Assembly: GCF_035046505.1 (NCBI RefSeq)
Contig: NC_089827.1
Location: forward strand, 61,384,856 to 61,448,855
Source: Tiliqua scincoides
Taxonomy: Eukaryota; Chordata; Lepidosauria; Squamata; Scincidae
Length of the DNA stretch: 64,000 nucleotides
Direction of reading: 5' to 3'
Position numbers and translations under genes: made by a program
Notes under the pieces: generated by a model
The model's database searches: none
What the model saw: the letters and a program-made list of their open reading frames with translations, nothing else
Told to the model about the DNA's origin: nothing
Part shown: positions 23,748 through 36,900 of the stretch, piece by piece
Numbering within the stretch: the first letter of the stretch is position 1
How the letters are laid out: every line of letters begins with the position of its first letter

Positions 23748-26700
23748 AAGCATACATGTACACAAAGGACAGAGTGTGGATCGCACAATATGAGGCTATA
23801 TGGCTCAGCATAATACCCCTCTGGTCTTTTAGGCAGAGACCTCTGGACTAGCTCCTACCCAAATTCACATCAAGCTTTGATCCTGTACATCTCATAGTCT
23901 TTTCATCTATTAAGGCAACATTTGTATAGGAGTGGTTTGGATCTGGAGGGAAAAATCCACATGAGATCACCTACAGGTTTGTGAAGCCCCGGTGTTTAGA
24001 CCAGTCACTTAAGCAGAACCAAAAATCTAGAAGCCTAAAATTCTGACTCAAAGTGTCCTCATCTCAGTTCAACTGGCAAGCACAAGGGAGAGTCATGCCA
24101 TCTCTTGGAGCAAGTTCTTAAGGCATATGGAATGTTCAAAGGTACTGGGACGAGGCAGCTGGAATAGCAGTTCCATTGTCCACTCCAAGTTTTCTCCCCA
24201 CAATTCAACTTAAGTGTCACCAAATACATAATAGAAATGTAGGTTCTTCAGTGTTAAGAAGGAAACAAATCCAGAAAGTGCGATCAAATACACAGCACTT
24301 CTGCTTCTGGACATTACTACTGATATTAATGGCAAAAATGTCCTAACTGATTTTATTTTCAGGCTTCTGGCATGCCACAGGTGCGAGCCTTTGGAGTGAG
24401 CCAAAGGGCAAGAGCCAAAGGGCTCTTTTCCATGGCTCTTCACCCAGAAGACTGAAGAACTAGGAGGTTAGATGATTGTTTCCTGCGCCCCTTGTGGGCC
24501 CTAGCTGGCCCTCCTCCCTGGTTTACCTACACAGCAATAGGTCAGGCATTATGGCTGCTTTTATTGCCGCTGGTTTTGTTGTTTTATTATCTATTTTATT
24601 GTTGTTGTATTTTATAATTTTATGTATTTTATGACTTTTAAGTGTTGTTAGCCCTTTGGGAAGAAAGGCAGATTACAAATCCAACAAATAAATAAATATT
24701 TAAGTAAATAGGGAGGAATCATATCAACACTGAGAGAGAGGTAGAAAGGACTGTATGTTCTATGTTCTTAAGGGACAGACAGCCTAATCCTGAGCTGCCC
24801 AGAGCACAGGGCTGCCACAGCGCTGAGAATGGATGCCGCAGCATCCAACACACAACCAGGCAGCCGCCAGCAGCTTCTCGGGAGAAGAGGACATTTCTTC
24901 CCTTCCCCCAGGTAAGGAAACTAGCGCTGTAATGGGGCTATTCGGCTGGCGCAGAATCAGAGAGCTCCATGTCGGGCCACATAGCCTGATACAGAGCTCA
25001 GGATCCCATGGAGTTGAGCTCCAGTGGTCCTGCCCTCTGCCCACCCTGCTCCCTCACCTACCTCACCTCCTCCCCCACTTTGCCCACCCTCCGCCCACCT
25101 CCTCCTGCCCAGAACGCCTCCTCCCTGTCTCCCCCATGCCCCCATCTACCTCTCCACCGCCCAGCAGTTTGAGTGAGCCCGGCTATCCTCTGGCTAGCCC
25201 AGCACCTGCTGGCACTGGGCTAACTCTAGCGCTTGCCGGTGCTAAGCCCCGCAAACGTGCCTTATGGCACATTTGCGACAATGCACACTGGCAGTGAGCT
25301 GGTGCGCACTGCATAGGATAGGGCTCTGAGATTGGATGGTTGTGGAGGTATGGTAAGAGTGGGAGTTAATTGCGAGAGAGCCAGGAATATTTTATTTCTT
25401 ATAACAGAATTAAATTAGAAATGAACAGGATTGAGGAAATAAAAATGGATTTAACTAAGAAATTAAATAAGATTTAAATAAGAACAAAATTAAAAAATAA
25501 AAACAAAAAATCAAAAAACCAAGCATATGGAAACAAAAATCTATTGAAGCACAACCACAAAACCATTTTAAAATGAAAATACATTCTTGCACACCTCAAC
25601 AAGTAGGAGCAATGAGGATGTGACCTTACAATGTATTGGCAACCTTCAGTCTCGAAAGACTATGGTATCGCGCTCTGAAAGGTGGTTCTGGCACAGCGTC
25701 TAGTGTGGCTGAAAAGGCCAATCTGGGAGTGACAATCCCTTCCACACCGGGAGCAAGTGCAGTCTGTCCCTGGTCTGTCTCCCTGGCTATGGGCCTTCCT
25801 TCTTTGCCTCTTAGCCTCAGACTGTTGGCAAAGTGTCTCTTCAAACTGGGAAAGGCCATGCTGCACAGCCTGCCTCCAAGCGGGCCGCTCAGAGGCCAGG
25901 GTTTCCCACTTGTTGAGGTCCATCCCTAAGGCCTTCAGATCCCTCTTGCAGATGTCCTTGTATCGCAGCTGTGGTCTACCTGTAGGGCGCTTTCCTTGCA
26001 CGAGTTCTCCATAGAGGAGATCCTTTGGGATCCGGCCATCATCCATTCTCACGACATGACCAAGCCAACGCAGGCGTCTCTGTTTCAGCAGTGAATACAT
26101 GCTAGGGATTCCAGCACGTTCCAGGACTGTGTTGTTTGGAACTTTGTCCTGCCAGGTGATGCCGAGGATGCGTCGGAGGCAGCGCATGTGGAAAGCGCTC
26201 AGTTTCCTCTCCTGTTGTGAGCGAAGAGTCCATGACTCGCTGCAGTACAGAAGTGTACTCAGGACGCAAGCTCTGTAGACCTGGATCTTGGTTTGTTCCG
26301 TCAGCTTCTTGTTGGACCAGACTCTCTTTGTGAGTCTGGAAAACGTGGTAGCTGCTTTACCGATGCACTTGTTTAGCTCGGTATCGAGAGAATGAGTGTC
26401 GGAGATCGTTGAGCCAAGGTACACAAAGTCATGGACAACCTCCAGTTCATGCTCAGAAATTGTAATGCAGGGAGGTGAGTCCACATCCTGAACCATGACC
26501 TGTGTTTTCTTCAGGCTGATTGTCAGTCCAAAATCTTGGCAGGCCTTGCTAAAACGATCCATGAGCTGCTGGAGATCTTTGGCAGAGTGGGTAGTGACAG
26601 CTGCATCGTCGGCAAAGAGGAAGTCACGCAGACATTTCAGCTGGACTTTGGATTTTGCTCTCAGTCTGGAGAGGTTGAAGAGCTTTCCGTCTGATCTGGT

Positions 26701-29700
26701 CCGGAGATAGATGCCTTCTGTTGCAGTTCCAAAGGCCTGCTTCAGCAGGACAGCGAAGAAAATCCCAAACAAGGTTGGTGCAAGAACACAGCCCTGCTTC
26801 ACTCCGCTTCGGATGTCAAAAGGGTCTGATGTGGAGCCATCGAAGACAACAGTGCCCTTCATGTCCTTGTGGAAAGATCTGATGATGCTGAGGAGCCTGG
26901 GTGGACATTCAATCTTGGGGAGAATCTTGAAGAGGCCGTCTCTGCTGACCAGGTCGAAAGCCTTTGTGAGATCTATGAAGGCTATAAAGAGTGGCTGTCG
27001 TTGTTCCCTGCATTTCTCCTGCAGTTGTCTAAGGGAGAATACCATATCAGTGGTGGACCTGTTGGCTCGGAATCCACACTGCGATTCTGGATAGACGCTC
27101 TCTGCAAGTACCTGGAGCCTCTTTAGTACAACTCGGGCAAACAGCTTTCCTACAACGCTAAGGAGAGAGATGCCGCGGTAGTTGTCTACTACCCTGATTC
27201 TACCCTGAGGGTAGATTCTACCCTGGGGGCTGGGGGCTAAGAATAGGCCCTCAGTTTGGCTGTACTTGTCGTAAGAGGCGACTAAACAGCCACCGGGTAG
27301 ATGGGACTCGTCAGCCTAGGAAGGCAGCTCATCTAAGAGAAGGAAACTCTGACCTCAAATCTCCACTGCCTTGTGGCTACATCCAGTTCTGGAAAAGGCT
27401 TCAGGAGTCAACCTCGAGGCAAAATCAGGAGCCGGAGTCCCTTAGGCAGTTCATGGCTGAACACAGTCACGTTCTGGCAACTCCTGCGACGCCGCTGGAA
27501 CCAACCGTATTGGCTTCTGCCTTTCCATTGGACCATTCCAGCGACGTGGAGAGAGGGGATTTGCTGCATGGGTAACAGCCTATCCTCCATACCTTCTTTA
27601 CCCAGGCTTCGCGCACTGGAGAGGACACTCCAACTTCGCCATACGGCATCGGCACAACACGGGAAGCAGCAGTTTACCGGTTATAAGTCTTTGCTCGATT
27701 GGCGTAGAGCATGACACCAGGGGCTGCTTCCGACGGTGGGAGAGATCATTGCATCTCATTGGGCAGCTACCGCCCGCCTTAAGCTGGGCAGTCCCCAGCC
27801 AGTAAGGTGTTGCCTCGATCTTACAATATCACCCACAAAAAAAGGGGAAAGAGGAAAGGTAACTTTAAAAGAATAGAGAAGCCACAAAAGTTACACTAAA
27901 GTAGTGCCCAATAGCCCTTTCAGCTACACAATGAACACAAGGAGGGGACGAGGATCACACCTGCTATTGCTACCCCTGATTGCCATGTATCTATCCCAGC
28001 GATTTTCAACCAGTGTGTGATGGCACATTGGTGTACTGCAAATGGTCCGCCAGTGTGCTGTAGGAGTTTGGAGAGGGACATTTATTAGTAGGGCCATTGA
28101 GGGATGTGAGCCCCCTGCCGGCAGTGTGGTGTGTCATGTCAATTGTCAAATACCAATGGTGCGCCCTGACAATTTTAGTGCTGTGAGATGAAAAAGGTTG
28201 ACAATCCCTGGCCTATCCACAGGTCTGCATAGAGCCTACAGACACTTGGATGTGCATAGGTTCTCTTCATGGGATTGAGAGGACTAATGCAAAAGGCAGA
28301 CTTCCTGTCTGCACACATATTTTTACATGTGTTGGAATGGCATGAGCCAAAATGCCCACCCACCCCCATTTTTCCCATTCTGTTCACAGCAGGGACATGT
28401 GGTGGGTGGAGAGGCAGGTGAGGCAGTGCCTCCCCACCGGAGTCTTTTGAGAAGCAACACTGCCATGGGAGATGCTCAAGCACTCACAACCCATATGTCC
28501 CTGATTCACAGATGGTGAAAAGAGGGAAGCGGTTTGATGGGCAAGGACTGTGAATTGCTGGTGGTCTGAAACCCACCAGTGACAGTAGTATTCTTCCCCA
28601 CAGTCTCCAGTTTTTTCCCCCAGGGTACCCTGCCTCCTTGCTGAATGATGCTACATAATCACGTCAGGAAGACTGCCATTGTCATCTTTGTGAAACAGAC
28701 AGCAGAGGCAAAATATGGCAAGGTGTAGGGAGGACTGAGTCAGTCCCCACCTCCTCACTTAATATCTGAAAAGGGCTCTTGTTTCTGAATTTCTTTTTGG
28801 AGTGTGCATGCTATTGCTACACATGGTTTTTAACACTGGATGACTATGGATTTTGAACGCATATGTCCATGTTGATTAGAACTACAGAGTCATAAAACCC
28901 GTAGACATCCAGTATAATATAGACTCTCCCCTTTCTTATTTGGCGATGACTGGTGCTAGTTTTGTGTTTTATTGTGATATTTTAAGGATGTTTTAATGTC
29001 TATGTTGTAAATTACCATTTTAAATGTGATTTTATGGTTCTGGAAGCCACTTTGGGTGCTCTTTGGGGAGAAAAATGTGATACAAGTTGAATAAATAAAT
29101 ATGTGTGTGTGTGAGTATGTGACATATGTATAATATAAAGTTTTAATTTACTTTTGTGGTATAATGTTAGGGAACTCTTTGTTGTGAGGGATTTCCTCAA
29201 AGATCAACTACCAACTCTGAATTTTCTACAGTTTCTTTTCCCTATCACACCAGTTGTTTTCCTCATAAATTAAGGGCCCAATCCTATTCAACTTTCCAGT
29301 GCCAATGCAGCCATGATGCAGCTCCAAAGTAAAGGAACAAATGTTCCCCTGCCTTGAGGAGGTGTCCTATAACTGCCCTCCACACAGGGTGCAGTACGTA
29401 CCCCATTGGCACAGCTCTGGAAAGCTGGATAGGATTGGGTTCTTTATGTAGTAGATCTGCTTCTTGCTTGTAGGATCCCAAACTCCCTTCACATCATGGG
29501 CCCAAATTCTTTCAGACTCACCTGACCTTGGAAGAGTTTTGCCGCCTCTCGGTACTTTTCCATCCTCTCCTTGTGCTTTGGGGATGATTTGTCAGTGAAC
29601 AAAAGAAGGTGGGTCTCCACAGTGCAGCTAAAGAGGCCTACTGCAGTCTGCCAATACACCATCAGAGGAGAGATGAAGCAATATGTTGGTTGAGGAATGT

Positions 29701-30853
29701 GAATTCTGTGGCACTGCTGCAAAACCAAGTTCTAGAACCTTCCATGTTTAAAACATGAGTCAAGCCGTCAGGATCATGAGAGTGGTTATAAATTTGAAGG
29801 AACAAATACTGAGTGGGTGGGTGATGCAATGTGTTAAACATCTAGAGATGGAAGGAGCAGAGTTGAAGAAACCCAAATGGTGTGTTAGTTGCTTCATCTG
29901 AACTTCCACCCGTTGTTGTGTTCTCTTTCATTGTGTTTTTTATTTCCTTTCCATGTTATACATTACATGAAGTGTTGAGAAAAGGAAAATGTCCATGTGA
30001 AACTTCACATATGCAATATATGAAGAATTCCTGAATTCAGACATAAGCTAATGGCCTGGATTCAAGCCAAACAAGGGGTTCCAAACAAGGATAAAATTCA
30101 GATGAGGATTTTGAAACATGGTTTCTTCACAAGATCTCAAAACCCAGAACCCCAAATTATGGTGAAATTCACATTTTAATGGGACAAATTTAACAATGAA
30201 ATGCATGTTCTTTAGCATTTTGCTGAATTTGACTTTCCACAATACACATTTGAGATTTCAGATCCAAATTCTCCTTTGATGTTTATTTTAACTTTTGCTG
30301 TTTGCGTGTGTTCTAAGTTCTGCAGCTGCACCATTCAGGAGAATAACAACTTGATTGAGTCCTTCTTAAAATAAAGTTTAAAAAAAAATCATTAACATGT
30401 CTGAAAGATAAAATGTTATGATCATAAGAAATGTATAAACTGACAAAAAGTTGATTTACGGCCCAATACTGTGAGCGTGGTGCACTGCTAGAACTCATGT
30501 TCTGGTGGCTCAGTGGGCTTTACAGTGGTCCCAAAAGGCAGTGCGCCATTTTGCACAGCCAGATGGCCAACTGGGCAGAATGGAGCATGGAAGGGCAGGA
30601 ATGGAGTGGAGACCAGGGGTTGTGTATCAAGGCCGGGAAAGGGGGCAGTGTCAGTGGTAGCAGCTCAGCCGATATCCTATCCCCCTTCCTGGCGTCAATC
30701 CACATTCCCAGGTTCACTCAGACTTGCACCTGCAAAATCGCTGACACAGGGCCAAGTAGACACATTTGGGCAGTGGATGCTTACCTCTGGGGAAGGGAAC
30801 AAATATTCCCTTTGCCAGATAATTCCGGACTGTCCCCCTCACAGGATGCAGCT

Positions 30854-30918
<65 letters not shown>

Positions 30919-33900
30919 AGGTATTTCTAAACCGCCTTTCTTGGTCCTCAGATTTCTCCTTAGACTTTATTCAAGGCGGTTTACATAGGCAGCAATCCTG
31001 TAGGGATTTTTACAATTTGAAAGAAGGTTCTATCTTTCAAGAAACCACAACATTCAGATGTTTCGTTCTTGATCTGGTCGCACATTCTGGCCTCCATCCT
31101 CCCACGCTCAGAGCTTATGTTCCACTAGTGTGGCTGCATGGGGGGGGGGAGGGTGTTACATAGCATTAAGCTGCCAAATGATTAACAGCAAAACCCTAGA
31201 AATGCCTACACAGGAGTAAGTCCCATTGTGTCCATTGGGGTTTACTCCCAGGAAAGCATATACAGGATTGCAGCCTAAGAAGCAACAATGGTTGCAAACC
31301 TATATGTGCTGATTCGGAAGTGAGTCTCATTGAGCTCAGCAGCGTTTACATCCAAAGAAACATGCACAGGATTGGGCTGTGATGTACATAAAATTGTATA
31401 AAATAATATCTTTCACCCATGTTTATGATTTTATACTTTATTTTAATGATGGACTTAATAAGGTGGCTGTTTCGCACTCTGAGTCAGATTGTTAAGCCTA
31501 GGAATTGAGTGATGGGCAACACCGTGAAAACATTGAAACAGTGGCCAAGAACTCACATGTGTGTACCCTTATTCCTACCACCACTACCACTGCCATTTAG
31601 AAAAACACCAGTTTGAAGTTAACTCTGTTTGGAAGCCACCTGGCTAAGCAAAGTGGATGGAGGCTCACACCAAAACAAGGCCTGGATCTCTCCATATACT
31701 GTATTCTCTGGTGGGATGACTGAGCAGCACACACAGTAGGTCTCTGTGAAGAGCAACTGGCCGTCTGGCACTGCCAATGGTTTCCTTGCCTAGTCTCCAG
31801 TTGGTGGACAATTTGTCATCTGACTCCCCCCCCCCCCACTTCCTGAACTGCAGCAGCCGCTCCCTCAAGCCAAATACAGGCCTGAACAGCCTGCAACTGA
31901 CCTGCTACCTCATCATGCGCCACTCACAGCCACAGGCAGGAGAGAGAGGCCTTCTATCAAACCCTGCCAGCTTTTCTATGAAAAAGAGGAAAGTGTGAGT
32001 GGATTCCAGAATTAACAAGAAGAGGTCAGCGAGTGCATTTCTCAACGCCTTCCAGCTTTATGAGCCCTGGGACTTCAACAGTCTGGGAGGTCCAGCCTTC
32101 TATGACCTTCAGGCTCCTCACATAGTTTCTTACTCCACAGGGATCACTAGACTGAAGCAGCATGTAGAAAATGCAAGAAATACAGGAAAGAGCAAAGCAT
32201 GGTTTTTGGGTACAGGTGATCCTTCTCCCATCCATCTGCAGTCTGAGCAGATGGCTATGTCGCACTTATGAACTATAGAACTGAGATCCCATTTCCTGCC
32301 TGCTGACCTTGCATAAGAACATAAGAAGATGTTGCATGATGTGTATTAAGCAGGTACAATATTCTATGAACTTTGTAGTGTGACTACACTGCAACCCTGT
32401 TGGTGTGGCAACCATGAGCCTGAAGGTGAGGACTGCCCACAGCTTCCAACAAGTGGAAGAGATCAGTGGATGATCCCAGCAATGTTGTCCATGAAGATAG
32501 AGATGATCTGCATCTAGGACAGGCCTGTTCAATTTGTGACCTACCAAGCTGTCCAAGCTGTGTACAAAGGCCCACCAGGGACTCCATAAGCCTCTTGTTT
32601 TTGCTGCATACCTGAGACTGCAAAAATGGGTGGGGGGTTATCAAACACCTGGAAGGCTAAAAAACATGGATGTTTGAATGTATTCAGCTGGGGGGGGGGG
32701 TCCCAAGCTGTGTAGGTCTAATCTAGGACCTCTCTACCTTTCTCCAGCACTAACCAGCTGCCTTTGTTGTGGATTAGGGGACAGACACATGGGAGCTTTT
32801 GGTACCCCAAATTCAGTGCAAAAGTTGATGTGAAGGAAAACAGCAAGCGCCAAAGGCTACAGTACACACTGCCTGGCATTTTACTTCTCTCTACCCAATG
32901 TGCAGTACACTCTCCAGGCTGACTCTGAAACTCCACTGGATTGCCATGCAGGCCAGTAGATCAGCACATGCATGTGGCTTGCAGGGACAAGAAGCAGTGC
33001 TTGAATTATGGAGATGGAAAGGAAGGGGGCCTTTAATGAAATCCACAAGCAGCCCCCTTACTACCCCATTTTTGCCCAATCATGCCACCATAATCTTCTC
33101 AAAACAGTAGTTCTCTTGGCTCCCTGTTATTTGAGCACTGACAAGATGCCCCCCATAAGCATGTCAGCACCAGCAATGAAAAATGCCCTACATGGTATCT
33201 ATAGGAGCATATGTATATAACTTTTTTCTAGTCTCTCCTGTAAAGCCTGCAGAGTTAGGGCCATTTTTGCTAGTTTTTGGACCTTAAAAAGGACTTGGAG
33301 GACTCTCATAAACTTGAAAGGCATCTCAAGTTGAAGTTTCCTTTAAAAAGTATCTGAGTCACTAAGCATGGCAAATGGCTTAATACAGTCACCATGTCTC
33401 ATAACACGCAAGTCCCTCTGCCTGGCAGGAACTAAGTGTAATGGACCTATATAAATAAATGATTTATTGTCTGGTGGCAGAAGTTGCAATGGCACTCCTC
33501 ATTCAAATAAAATTGGTGCCATGTTGAGTGGAGAGACAGTCTGTCTACATAAGAGTATCAAATTTATGCATTTGTACTCTCAGAATGAAAGAGTGAACTT
33601 GGAAATCAAACTTACAGACCAGCCCATTTTAGAAACGTTTTCATTACCATAGGGTTGTACTCGGTCACCCAACGGAGGCCATGGATACGAACAAATCGGC
33701 TCAGTTTGGTGGCATCAATTTCATCGCTTTCTTTGATTTCTAAATCTTGCCTTTTGTTGTCCACCTGAAACAAAGCAAAGAGTGTTGCTGCCATTGCTTT
33801 GCTCCAGTCTTTGCTCCTCCCAAAATAACTAATAGAACCATAGAGTTGGAAGGGGCCCACAAGGTCATCTAGTCCAACAAGATCATCATTTAGGTAGGGA

Positions 33901-36900
33901 GGAAGGGCTGCCAACAAGATCTCCTGGGTCTAGTACCTTGTTTGTATTCAGGCACCTCTCTTGAGGGAGGTGTGATCCAGAGTCTTGTGACAGAGGTGTT
34001 CTGCCTCCCCATGAAACTTCAGGGAAGCCCCCACACTCTCTCCCTTGTATACACACCCATGCATTCCCAAATTGCACCTAAAATTGACACCTAAAATTGT
34101 CATGACTTCAGTAGTTCCTTGACAGAACTCTTTTCTTTTCCCAGTTGCCCGAGGTAACTGATACAGAGCACACTAGAAATCTCTAAAGATTTCCGTGATT
34201 ACTGTTATCAGTTGCATCAAACAGCCTTGGATTCTGCAGACATGGGGATTAGCTGATAAAACGTTTGTGGAACCTCTGGAAAGAGAATCTTTAAACCAAT
34301 CTTAATCACTCTCCTTTTTGAAAATATTCATCTGCTTAGTTCATTACTTCTAAACCTAATAAACACTGGCACAAGCATGTATGGATTTCCTGGAAACATT
34401 GTGAAAGCACGAAATCTCTCCAATAAATAGAAGGGTTTTTTTTCCAGAAAAAAAATAATCAGTCTTCACAAACACCACTTTAGGGAACGATCACTTTCTG
34501 ACATCTTTCTGGATCTATTTCATTCACAGGAAGGCAGAAAAACAAACCTTAATAACAAATCCCAATGGAACAATGAGGTGCATGCTTAATCAGCCAGGGC
34601 CAGTTCAAGTAGTGCGGGGAGCCCCAAACGATGTCAAAACTAAGAGGGCCCGTCCCACAAAATGACTCCCCCCAAGAAATGTATTATTTTAACAGAAATG
34701 ACAAAGAAAATAGAAATATTAAAGCTTTATACTGGCATCTGTTCATAAGCAAAGGTCATTTGTTTCTCAGCAGATTATGTAATACTTGAAAAGTTCCTAT
34801 TTAGAGGCCCCTCATTATACAAGGCCTCAAACTGTAGCTTATGTAACCTTTGTATAAATCCAGCCCTGAATTGGTCCCACGGATACATAGCCCAGCAGCA
34901 TGTAGCATGGCCAAACTCTTGGGTAATGGCCTTGTAAAACCACTATGAACTATAACCTTAGGAACATTATTATAAGTTTCATATGGGACTTAGGAAATGC
35001 GCACATATGTACCCATGTTCTGCTATGGTCTCTTTTTTTAGAGACTGGTATGCCCCCAGCCGTCTTTTCCATGTATAGTCCCTGCCACTGGTTCTTGAAC
35101 CTTCATCTATTGCTATCCACTTTCAGACTGCAGAAGAGGGGCTTGAGGGTTGATTCTTCTTCACCAGCCTGGCAGGAAAACAAGAGCAGCTCCATGGAAA
35201 ATAAGCAATGTTAAACTGGTACTAAACTAACCAAAGAGACAGAGCACACAAGCCGATTGGCAGTTTCAAGGACCACCAAAGTCAGTGGAAAGAGTCCCAG
35301 CTACTTCAGTAGGCCTGGAACAAACATCAGGTATGCAGACTTCTGCGAAAACATAAGTTGACCCTATTCCAGAGCTTTGCATATTTTGCAGCTAGATAAA
35401 GAATCTTCTGTATCATACAGTCAACATGTGTGTGGTACCAATACCCTAAAAACTCCTCAAGGAATTGGTAAGGGGAGGGGTAGTGAACCCTCTGACCCCA
35501 TCAGACTGGACCAGGAGCTGATAAATGATATTTTTATCCCTCTTTTTGGACAGAACTTGTTTACAGCTCACATCGTACATCCATCAAAATATTTAACACA
35601 GTGCTGGTGGCAGACATTTTAGTACTTTAAAAGTAATGAGAGAAAGGCTCTGTACAAACTAAGAGGACACAAGAGACAAGATGAGTGGAGGAAACAGGTA
35701 GAGGGAGATCGGTTTGATAACAAAGGGGGGGAAAAGCCCACATCTAATTTTCGTCCCGAAACAGGAAGTGGTGGTGGTTGTTTTTTTTTCTTTTTTCAAC
35801 ATTCTGAAGCCTCTGGGAGGACTGCAGAGGGGGTTGCAGGTTCTCCAGACCCTCCGGAGAGCCATATCAACACCCAGGTAAATTGGAAAATCCCTCCCCT
35901 CCCCTCCCCAGCAGAAGCACAATTTCCGACTTCTGCTGCTGCCTTTTCCAGTTTCCCTGGTGGGTCGCAACCCACCAGTTAGGGAACCACTGCATTAGGA
36001 TAGGGCAAAACTGCCTCTGACTCTGAAAACATGGACAGTGCCATTTCTTTGTGAAGGAAGTCAGTTTGTGCAAAGGAAAAGGATATAAGGACACAGTAGT
36101 TCTAAACACGTGCAGAATGCACATTCAGATACACAGATAGCAGAAGCTGGTTAAATTTTTTTTTTTTAAAGGATGTTCTCATTATTCATAATACCATCCC
36201 AATTGTAACAGTCACGCACTGCAGTAGAAATGTATTCAACTGGAGCACTGGACATAACAGAGGAGCAAGTGAAAATGTGATGCTACCAGAAAAGTAAGCC
36301 TGATGAAATTGGTGGATTTACTAAAAATGATGGAAAGAGTCTTTTCTTCCATTATGAAGACTCCATAGGGGAAAGACCAGTGATCATAAATGACTAATAT
36401 GCATTTGATGGGAGAAGAGGCAAGAACTACAGCTTGTGCCATTACTTTAACTTCTCCAGTTACACGAACCAAGAATCCTGCTGAGCATTTAAATCATGCT
36501 GTCATTCTTCTGACCCCGATTGTTCTTTCTCTGCTACGCAAAGAATGATCAATTGTGGTTAAGCATCTTGTTTATTGCAGACATTTTTATTTGCTTGCAC
36601 ACGGCTTCACATTGAACGTGAAGCCTCATTTGCTCTTCTTTCACTCCTTCCAAATTTTTTCAAGGAAAAAAAAAACCCTTCTATATAAATTCTCCTTCTT
36701 TTTAGGAGATGCCTGGCAAATCTTTATACAATGTGAAGCCACTTTCATTCTAGCTCCATCTATTCACATATAAATAAACCAAAGCTCGGAGAAATGGAAA
36801 AATCTACCCAAAATGAGAGCCTTCCCCTAATGAAATAACTATCTTGAAGACCCCTCATCCTGCAAAGTCAAAGGAGATTTAAAGTGTCTTTGGAAGAGAA

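Noticed and set aside
24833-25297. 154-residue proline/serine-rich frame
   Set aside because: It lies wholly inside a nonautonomous DNA element and is of low complexity.
30497-31163. Open frames of 163 and 216 residues with long Asn or Ile runs
   Set aside because: They run through the (TAA)n tail of a SINE and a DNA element; there are no family motifs.
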